A program made the translations under genes and the position numbers. Shown here one piece after another: positions 57,857 through 64,000 of a stretch of DNA of 64,000 nucleotides. The notes under the pieces were generated by a model, which was not told where the DNA came from, did not search any database, and was given only the letters and a program-made list of their open reading frames with translations. The stretch is from Desulfuromonadales bacterium (lineage in GTDB: Bacteria > Desulfobacterota > Desulfuromonadia > Desulfuromonadales > BM103). Numbering within the stretch: position 1 is the stretch's first letter; the number at the start of each line of letters is the position of its first letter. The stretch spans positions 1-64,000 of the forward strand of contig JACZKE010000062.1 of NCBI GenBank assembly GCA_014860225.1, read 5' to 3'.

Positions 57857-58717
57857 ATGACTCAAGATTTTCTCCAATTCATCTTTTCCGGTTTGACCAG
57901 CGGTGCCATCTATGCGCTGATCGCCTTGGGATTCTGTGTCGTACACAACACCATGGGGATCGTCAACTTCACCCAGGTCGATTTTGTCTCTCTGGGTGGT
58001 ATGCTCCTCTACAGTGCCCTGTTCTCGGTCGGTTTGTCGATGCCGATCGCCTTGCTTGCGGCAGTCTTCGGCGTCTCCCTGGTGGCCATGTTTGTGGAGC
58101 GGGTCGGTATCCGTCCGGCCCGTTCCACAGATCCTTTGGTCCTGATTTTTTTGACTATCGGCCTGTCCATTATCCTCCGTGGCGTGATGGCGTTGCTCTG
58201 GGGTAAGAACCGCATGGCGGTCCCCTCGCTAACCAGTGACGATCCGCTGCGTTTGCTCAATGCCGCGATTATGCCGCAGACACTCTGGATCCTCGCTCTG
58301 ACTGCCATTGCCATCGCCCTTCTGGCCTGGTTTTATCGCCGGACGCGTCTCGGTCTGATGATGCGTGCCGTGGCGACCAATCCTCGTGCTGCAGCCGTTG
58401 TTGGCCTGCCGCTTGGCCGGGTGCGCATGCTCACATTCGGTTTGGCCGGAGCGCTTGGCGGGCTGGCGGGGGTTCTGGTGACACCGATTACCACTCTGAG
58501 TCACGACGTTGGTGTGCTGCTAGGCCTTAAAGGATTCGCCGCTGCAATTCTTGGTGGCTTCGGATCGCTGCCAGGGGCTATTATCGGCGGTCTTGGCCTC
58601 GGCTTGCTTGAATCGCTTTCGGCAGGATATATCAGCAGCGCTTATAAGGATGTCTGTGCTTTTGTGGTTCTGCTGCTGGTGCTGTTCGTGCGGCCCAAGG
58701 GGCTGATGGGGCGGTAG
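57857..58717 (+). CDS. livH: Branched-chain amino acid ABC transporter permease LivH
   Basis: The 286-residue permease has the LivH layout: FSGLTSGAIYALIALGFCVV at the N-terminus, eight or more transmembrane helices, and the ABC-contact (EAA-like) region LMMRAVATNPRAAAVVGLPL followed by FAAAILGGFGSLPGAIIGGL. It is the first gene of a liv cluster interrupted by iorAB, so the substrate may be aromatic amino or aryl acids rather than leucine. A half-copy of the MITE terminus (TCTGTCGGACTAT) lies seven bases before the ATG. Confidence 0.9.
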   Translation: MTQDFLQFIFSGLTSGAIYALIALGFCVVHNTMGIVNFTQVDFVSLGGMLLYSALFSVGLSMPIALLAAVFGVSLVAMFVERVGIRPARSTDPLVLIFLTIGLSIILRGVMALLWGKNRMAVPSLTSDDPLRLLNAAIMPQTLWILALTAIAIALLAWFYRRTRLGLMMRAVATNPRAAAVVGLPLGRVRMLTFGLAGALGGLAGVLVTPITTLSHDVGVLLGLKGFAAAILGGFGSLPGAIIGGLGLGLLESLSAGYISSAYKDVCAFVVLLLVLFVRPKGLMGR

Positions 58718-58775
58718 AACGTGAGGCATCAGACGTGAGACAAGAGACTCCTAACCATAAGATGAAAGAAAAAAT

Positions 58776-60593
58776 ATGACGAAAGAATTACTGATGGGCA
58801 ACGAGGCTATTGCCTGCGGTCTGATTGAAGCCGGCTGTCAGGTGGCCACGGCCTACCCCGGAACCCCCTCGACAGAAATCCTCCAGGCAGTGATCGATCG
58901 CCAAGACACCGCGGTTGAACCGCTGTACATCGAATGGTCGGTCAATGAGAAGGTCGCTTTCGAGGTTGCTCTGGCCGCGAGCTATACCGGCAAGCGTTGT
59001 GCGGTCGTTATGAAGCAGGTCGGTCTGAATGTTGCCGCTGATCCGTTCATGCGCACGGCCTATATCGGCGTCAAGGGAGGCATGCTGACCATCGTTGCTG
59101 ATGATCCCGGTCCGCACAGCTCTCAGAATGAACAGGACACCCGGCTGTTCTGTCTGCAAGCGCGCGTGCCGGTGCTGGATCCGGTCAGCCCGGCTGAAGC
59201 AAAAGCTATGGTTTCGACTGCTTTTGAACTGTCGGAAAAATATGAGCTCAATGTGGTTTTACGACCGACCACAAGGATCTGTCATTCGCGACAGAATATT
59301 ACACCGACGTCGCCGCTTAAACTCTCGCGCGTTGCGGATTTTCAGAGAGACCCGACCCGCTGGGCTGCAACCCCGGCCTTTCTGCCGCAGCTGCATCGCA
59401 AGCTGAATGCCTCCCTGGAACAGATTGCCGTCGAGCCCGCTCTGCAGCCGCGCTTGATAGCAGGCGACGGCAGTTGCGCGCGCACAGCACTGGTGGCTTC
59501 CGGGATTGCTTACAGTAATCTGGTCGATCTGATCGATGACCTGGGCCTGAACAGTAAAGTCGATCTCTACCAGGTGTTGATGCCGTACCCGCTGAGTCCA
59601 ATCTTTATCAGGTCTCTGCATGAGAATTACGACAGGGTTCTGATTCTGGAAGAGACTTATCCGGTGATTGAACTGCAGCTGGCTCATCCGGGAGCGGTCG
59701 GCAAGCAGGGCGGGGCAGTCCCGCGCGAAGGTGAATTGACTCCTGATATCATGCATCAGGTGGTAGCCGGTTTTTTGGGTCTGACGGCTCCTGAAGAAAC
59801 CCCTGGTGAGCGGCGTGGCCAACGACCGTCACTCTGCCCCGGTTGTCCTCACCGTGCGGCGTTCTACAGTATCAAGCAGTGCTTTCCGAAAGGGATTTTC
59901 CCCTCTGACATCGGCTGCTACACCTTGGGCATGAATCTGGGGGCAGTCAACACCGTGCACTGCATGGGGGCCTGCATCAGCCAGGGCGCCGGTTTTTATC
60001 ATGCCTATCAACAGGATGGAGACGTGCCGACCATCGTGGTCACGATTGGCGATTCGACCTTTTTCCATGCGGGAATTCCGGCCCTGATCAACGCTGTGAT
60101 TCAACAGGCGCGTATTATTATCGTCATTCTGGATAATGCGACGACAGCCATGACGGGAGGTCAACCGGTTCCCCACATGGGTGTTGCCGCCGGCGGAGAG
60201 CCTACCAAAGCTGTTGCTATTGAACCGCTGGTCAGGGCCAGCGGCGTTGAATTTCTCGAAGTCTGTGATCCTTATGACAAGCATGCTTTTGAAACTCTGC
60301 TTGTGCAGGCCGATGCTTATACCCGCAGCCCCGAAGGTGGCGTGGCCGTGCTGATTTCTCGCCACGGCTGTGTCATGGATCGCAAAGTCTTAAAGTCGCA
60401 AGAAAGCTTTCTGGTGACGATCAACGACAAATGCATCGGCTGCCGCAAGTGTGTCGATGCTTTTGAGTGCCCTGCGTTGCTGATGGATAATGATGGCAAC
60501 ATGGCACTGGTCAATCAGGATCGTTGTATCGGTTGCGGGACCTGTCTCCCGGTCTGCCCGGTCGATGCCATCATCAAGGAGAAAAAATCTTGA
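58776..60593 (+). CDS. iorA: Indolepyruvate ferredoxin oxidoreductase, alpha subunit
   Basis: The 605-residue protein has an N-terminal pyruvate-ferredoxin-oxidoreductase-type domain (LLMGNEAIACGLIEAGCQVA; AYPGTPSTEILQ). The thiamine-diphosphate site is read from GDSTFFHAGIPALINAVIQQ and VILDNATTAMTGGQPVPH. Two C-terminal [4Fe-4S] motifs are CIGCRKCVDAFEC and CIGCGTCLPVC. It oxidatively decarboxylates arylpyruvates to aryl-acetyl-CoA with reduction of ferredoxin. It lies between livH and iorB in one operon. Confidence 0.95.
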   Translation: MTKELLMGNEAIACGLIEAGCQVATAYPGTPSTEILQAVIDRQDTAVEPLYIEWSVNEKVAFEVALAASYTGKRCAVVMKQVGLNVAADPFMRTAYIGVKGGMLTIVADDPGPHSSQNEQDTRLFCLQARVPVLDPVSPAEAKAMVSTAFELSEKYELNVVLRPTTRICHSRQNITPTSPLKLSRVADFQRDPTRWAATPAFLPQLHRKLNASLEQIAVEPALQPRLIAGDGSCARTALVASGIAYSNLVDLIDDLGLNSKVDLYQVLMPYPLSPIFIRSLHENYDRVLILEETYPVIELQLAHPGAVGKQGGAVPREGELTPDIMHQVVAGFLGLTAPEETPGERRGQRPSLCPGCPHRAAFYSIKQCFPKGIFPSDIGCYTLGMNLGAVNTVHCMGACISQGAGFYHAYQQDGDVPTIVVTIGDSTFFHAGIPALINAVIQQARIIIVILDNATTAMTGGQPVPHMGVAAGGEPTKAVAIEPLVRASGVEFLEVCDPYDKHAFETLLVQADAYTRSPEGGVAVLISRHGCVMDRKVLKSQESFLVTINDKCIGCRKCVDAFECPALLMDNDGNMALVNQDRCIGCGTCLPVCPVDAIIKEKKS

Positions 60594-61117
60594 AGCAGCA
60601 GATTATTGTCAGCGGCATCGGTGGGCAGGGCGTGCTGTTCCTGACCCGCGTGATTGCCCAGGCGGCGGTGAATCGCGGCATGCCGGTCTTGACCGCCGAG
60701 ACGCATGGCATGGCGCAGCGTGGCGGAACCGTGTTATCGACAGTCAAGGTCGGCGATTTCGCCAGTCCTTTGATCCGTTCCGGGCAGGCTGATGTCGGAT
60801 TGCTGCTCTGGGAGGCAAACCTGCAGGTCCATGCTTCCCTGTTGAAAAACTCCGGAGTTTTGCTGATCAACAGCGATACGGCCGAAGAGGGAGAGCGCAT
60901 CGATGCTTCGGCGATTGCCCGGGATCTTGGCAATGCCGTGTTGTCCAATCTTGTCCTGCTGGGGCTGGCTGTCCGCCGGCAAGCCCTCTTCTGCAGTGCA
61001 GAAGAATGCGAAGCGGCTATCCGTCAACTGGCTCCGGCAAAATTTGTTGAACAAAACCTTGCTGCCTTCCACAAAGGGCTGGGGTCCGGCAATCCAGACA
61101 GCCTCGCGGATAGTTGA
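60590..61117 (+). CDS. iorB: Indolepyruvate ferredoxin oxidoreductase, beta subunit
   Basis: The 175-residue gamma-type domain protein begins KQQIIVSGIGGQGVLFLTRV and contains MPVLTAETHGMAQRGGTVLS, both hallmarks of IorB. It completes the IorAB enzyme. The start is TTG 60590, which overlaps the iorA stop and has AAGGAG upstream; no ATG or GTG lies near the homologous N-terminus. Confidence 0.93.
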   Translation: MKQQIIVSGIGGQGVLFLTRVIAQAAVNRGMPVLTAETHGMAQRGGTVLSTVKVGDFASPLIRSGQADVGLLLWEANLQVHASLLKNSGVLLINSDTAEEGERIDASAIARDLGNAVLSNLVLLGLAVRRQALFCSAEECEAAIRQLAPAKFVEQNLAAFHKGLGSGNPDSLADS

Positions 61118-61136
61118 CTCGAAGTCATTACAGAAT

Positions 61137-62129
61137 ATGAACATTCGCGACAGAATCCTCTATTTTCTCGATCTGCACCGTAACGGACTGACTGTCCTGG
61201 CGCTGTCACTGCTGCTGGCTGTCTATCCGCTGGCTTATGGTAATCCGTATATCCTTGGTCTGACCAACCTGATCGGCATCTATACGATTGTCGTTCTTGG
61301 TCTAAATCTTTTTATCGGCTACGCCGGGCAGATCTCATTAGGACATGCGGCGTTTTTCGCTCTGGGTGCCTATGGTTCGGCAGTCCTGACAGTGAAATGG
61401 GGGGTCTGGCCCTGGCCGGCTATCGCTCTGGTCGCCTTGGCGACCGCAATGGTGGCCCTGTTGGTCGGTATTCCTGCTTTGCGTCTGCATGGTCATTATC
61501 TGGCCATGGCGACGCTCGGTTTCAATATCGTCATCTACACGGTGCTGGTGCAATGGGACGAGCTGACCGGTGGCCCGAGCGGCTTCGCCGGTATTCCGGC
61601 TTTATCTTTCGGTGCATGGCAATTTGACAGTGATCTGAAGTTGCACTACCTGGTCTGGACCGCTGCCCTGATCTGTTTGATGCTCGGTCTGAATCTGGTG
61701 CGCAGCGGGGTAGGACGTGGTTTGGCCGCGCTTGCCGGAGACGAGGTGGCGGCCCGTTCCCTCGGTGTTGATACCCGTCGAGCCAAGGTCAAGGTCTTTG
61801 TCCTGTCAGTAGTGCTCGCGTCGCTGGCCGGCAGCCTCTACGCCCACACCTTCGGCTTCGTCAGCCCCGACACCTTCGGCATTTTCGCCTCGGTCGATTT
61901 CGTCACCATGGTCGTGGTCGGCGGACTCGGTTCCGTCTGGGGAAGTTTGTTTGGTGCGGCTCTATTAACCTGGCTGCCCGAATTTATCGATGTATTCGAA
62001 TCCTATAAAGATATCATTCACGGCCTGATTCTGGTTCTGGTCCTGCTGTTTCTGCCGAAGGGCCTGGTGACCGGCCTGATCGATCTGAGCCGGGTGCGTC
62101 TGGCCCGCTGGAGACAGCGCCGTGCTTGA
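61137..62129 (+). CDS. livM: Branched-chain amino acid ABC transporter permease LivM
   Basis: The 330-residue permease opens with a helix (LTVLALSLLLAVYPLAYG) and contains IVVLGLNLFIGYAGQISLGH, the conserved LivM block, and the ABC-contact segment GLAALAGDEVAARSLGVDTR. It ends in a basic tail. The frame extends upstream, but homology starts at ATG 61137, 19 bases after iorB. It pairs with LivH to form the membrane channel. Confidence 0.92.
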   Translation: MNIRDRILYFLDLHRNGLTVLALSLLLAVYPLAYGNPYILGLTNLIGIYTIVVLGLNLFIGYAGQISLGHAAFFALGAYGSAVLTVKWGVWPWPAIALVALATAMVALLVGIPALRLHGHYLAMATLGFNIVIYTVLVQWDELTGGPSGFAGIPALSFGAWQFDSDLKLHYLVWTAALICLMLGLNLVRSGVGRGLAALAGDEVAARSLGVDTRRAKVKVFVLSVVLASLAGSLYAHTFGFVSPDTFGIFASVDFVTMVVVGGLGSVWGSLFGAALLTWLPEFIDVFESYKDIIHGLILVLVLLFLPKGLVTGLIDLSRVRLARWRQRRA

Positions 62130-62886
62130 TGTGATCTCTGTATGCCGGAATTTCGGTGGGCTGCCCGCTTTGAGTGATGTCTCATTCTCGCTGCAGCGTG
62201 GACGTGTGACCGCCCTGATCGGCCCTAACGGTGCCGGCAAGACGACCATGATCAACTGCATCACCGGTGTCGATATCCCCGATGCCGGCCGGGTCGATTT
62301 TGCCGGTGAGGACATTACCGGTCTGCCGGCCTACCGGGTGGCTCGTCTGGGGATCTCCAGGACCTTCCAGAACCTGAAACTCTTTCCACGCCTGTCTGTG
62401 ATCGACAATGTCCTTTGCGGCCTGACCGTGCAGGGGGGGCAAAGCATGCTCGGAGCGCTTCTGCGGCCGCCGCGGGTCCGCAACCGGGAACGCCGGTTGC
62501 GTCTGCGGGCCATGGCGGCCCTTGATCGTTTCGGGCTGACCGAACTGGCCGATTGGCCGGTTGACGTCCTTGCCTATGGTGACCGCAAACGGGTGGAGCT
62601 GGCTCGGGCTGTGGTCAGCGAACCGCGTCTTATCCTCCTTGATGAGCCGGTCGCGGGTTTGAACCATGAAGAAACCGCAACCGTCGCAAAAGAAATTCGC
62701 GCGCTGCGCGCCCAAGGGTATACGCTCTTGCTGGTCGAGCACGATATGGATCTTGTCATGCGGGTCTCGGATCACGTGGTGGTGCTTGACGGCGGCCGCT
62801 GTATCGCCGGCGGAACCCCCGATGAAGTGCGCCGCAACCCGCTGGTGCTCGAAGCCTATCTTGGTCGAACCGGAGCACTGGCCTGA
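62122..62886 (+). CDS. livG: Branched-chain amino acid ABC transporter ATP-binding protein LivG
   Basis: The 254-residue ATPase has Walker A GPNGAGKTTM, a Q-loop in ISRTFQNLKLFPRLSVIDNV, a variant signature region (LAYGDRKRVELARAVVSEPR, with YGD in place of the usual SGG/SYG), Walker B LILLDEPVAGLN and the switch His in LLLVEHDMDLVM. It starts at GTG 62122, overlapping the livM end by eight bases. It energises the LivHM channel with LivF. Confidence 0.92.
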   Translation: MLDVISVCRNFGGLPALSDVSFSLQRGRVTALIGPNGAGKTTMINCITGVDIPDAGRVDFAGEDITGLPAYRVARLGISRTFQNLKLFPRLSVIDNVLCGLTVQGGQSMLGALLRPPRVRNRERRLRLRAMAALDRFGLTELADWPVDVLAYGDRKRVELARAVVSEPRLILLDEPVAGLNHEETATVAKEIRALRAQGYTLLLVEHDMDLVMRVSDHVVVLDGGRCIAGGTPDEVRRNPLVLEAYLGRTGALA

Positions 62887-64000
62887 TGATGTTGCGAATT
62901 GAAAATCTGCACGTTCATTATGGCAGCGCCGAAGCTTTGCGTGGCGTCGATCTTGAGATCCCTGCAGGCGTGACAATTGCCCTGGTCGGTGCCAACGGTG
63001 CCGGCAAGAGTACGCTGCTCAAGGCGGTCATGGGGCTGATACGCACGAGCCAGGGCCGGATCCTGCTGGAAGGCAAGGATGTAACCGGCACGACGCCGCT
63101 CCGCATGGTTCGCAATGGCCTGGCCCTTTCCCCTGAAGGTCGGGAAATGTTTGGTGATCTCACAGTACGGGAGAACCTGCGTCTCGGCGCCTTGTCGTCG
63201 GGTTTGCCGGAAAATACTGTTGCCGAGCGCATCCTGGATGTCTGCGAGCGCTTCCCCAGACTTGCCGAACGGCTTGGACAGCGCGCGTCAACCATGTCCG
63301 GTGGAGAACAGCAGATGGTCGCTATGGGGCGCGCCCTGATGGCAAAACCGAAACTTTTGCTGCTCGATGAACCAAGCTTGGGTCTTGCCCCTTTGGTAAC
63401 CGATGAGATCTTTGCTATTATCCACCAGTTGACGCGCTCCGGAACCACGATCCTGCTGGTTGAGCAGAATGCTGCCCGTGCCCTGTCGGCTTCGACTTAT
63501 GCTTATCTGCTCGCCAACGGTCGGATCGTCGAAAAGGGGCCAAGCAGCGCACTGCTGACCGATCCCAATCTGCGTCGTGCCTTCCTTGGCGCCGCATCAG
63601 AACAGAATCCTGCCGCCAGTCGTCTGGGCGCCGCAGGCCTGACCAATATTCGCCTGGAGAAACAGGATATGTCACACCTTACATTTATGCCTGCCTTTGC
63701 CTCTGTTGACGAACTGTCGGCCCATCAGCTCAAAGGGTTGCAATGGACCGTTGAGCACGCCTACCAGGGCTCGAGCTTCTACCGAGAGATCCTTGACCTG
63801 GCCGGGATGACCCCTGCACACATCAAATCCCTTGACGATCTCAAGCTTCTGCCGATGACCTCAACGGATGATCTGCGCGACGGCTATCCATTTCCCTTGC
63901 GGGCCGTGCCCTTCGAGCAGATTGTTCGTATTCATGCCAGTTCCGGGACCACCGGCAAGCGCAAGGTGCTTGCCTATACGCAAAAGGACCTTGACGACTG
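62886..64000 (+). CDS. livF-paaK: LivF ATP-binding protein fused in frame to phenylacetate-CoA ligase (runs off the right edge)
   Basis: Residues 1 to about 237 are a complete LivF ATPase: Walker A GANGAGKSTL, ALSPEGREMFGDLTVRENLR, ABC signature MSGGEQQMVAMGRAL, Walker B LLLLDEPSLGLAP and switch VEQNAARAL. No stop follows. A linker of about 24 residues leads into MSHLTFMPAFASVDELSAHQ and then typical PaaK sequence (GMTPAHIKSLDDLKLLPMTS; RIHASSGTTGKRKV with the adenylate-forming P-loop). All codons between were read and none is a stop. ATG 63669 with GGAG upstream could also start a separate ligase chain. The ligase would activate aryl acids to CoA esters, fitting iorAB. Start ATG 62886 overlaps the livG stop; the 3' end is beyond the window. 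Confidence 0.85.
   Translation, partial: MMLRIENLHVHYGSAEALRGVDLEIPAGVTIALVGANGAGKSTLLKAVMGLIRTSQGRILLEGKDVTGTTPLRMVRNGLALSPEGREMFGDLTVRENLRLGALSSGLPENTVAERILDVCERFPRLAERLGQRASTMSGGEQQMVAMGRALMAKPKLLLLDEPSLGLAPLVTDEIFAIIHQLTRSGTTILLVEQNAARALSASTYAYLLANGRIVEKGPSSALLTDPNLRRAFLGAASEQNPAASRLGAAGLTNIRLEKQDMSHLTFMPAFASVDELSAHQLKGLQWTVEHAYQGSSFYREILDLAGMTPAHIKSLDDLKLLPMTSTDDLRDGYPFPLRAVPFEQIVRIHASSGTTGKRKVLAYTQKDLDD

Overview
The window looks like chromosome from a Desulfuromonadales / Geobacter-type member of the Desulfobacterota. Markers are a GSU3473-family protein, a multihaem c-type cytochrome plus b-type cytochrome operon with sigma-54 control that resembles CbcBA of Geobacter sulfurreducens, indolepyruvate:ferredoxin oxidoreductase genes inside a liv transporter operon, a c-di-GMP-I (GEMM) riboswitch and many PAS/sigma-54 regulators. 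No rRNA, tRNA, CRISPR array or intact IS was seen. The genus is inferred from gene content, not proven.

Layout. (1) 1-3250: a PycTM-type membrane protein at the left edge, small genes, a nitroreductase and a Tat-exported DUF882 peptidase. (2) 3666-24496: the most striking region. A sigma-54-like promoter, a c-di-GMP-I riboswitch and an intrinsic terminator precede a 20-kb operon. It encodes a 1849-residue DUF11 repeat protein, a 1699-residue triple-OmpA/beta-barrel protein, a periplasmic protein, three TPR proteins (two of them lipoproteins), a small secreted protein, ExbB, two ExbD paralogues (one lacking the proton-carrying Asp) and a TonB-like protein with an AgmX/PglI C-terminal domain. 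Together they look like an energised cell-envelope machine related to Agl/Glt of Myxococcus, coupled to giant surface proteins and gated by c-di-GMP. (3) 24908-32379: small genes, a CDGSH protein with an altered ligand, dienelactone hydrolase, acyl-CoA dehydrogenase, a HEAT-repeat/HD-GYP pair and YaiI.

(4) 32577-41686: hybrid histidine kinase, sigma-54 response regulator, and a second sigma-54 activator whose receiver is replaced by an HSP20-like segment. Palindromic TTCCTG/CAGGAA sites lie about 90-120 bp upstream of two sigma-54 promoters, one before the HSP20-type activator and one before the cytochrome operon (three small related membrane proteins, a degenerate receiver, a seven-haem cytochrome with an EF-hand, cytochrome b and a membrane protein). 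This looks like a self-contained respiratory regulon. (5) 42063-57466: assorted genes, including a membrane-tethered winged helix, GH77 glucanotransferase, MFS transporter, NlpC/P60 lipoprotein, ferritin-like protein, MBL-fold hydrolase, a multi-PAS kinase, an SLC13/RCK transporter, an outer-membrane barrel and pterin dehydratase, with two MITE-like inverted-repeat elements. (6) 57857-64000: livH-iorA-iorB-livM-livG-livF, in which livF continues without a stop into a phenylacetate-CoA ligase that runs off the right edge.
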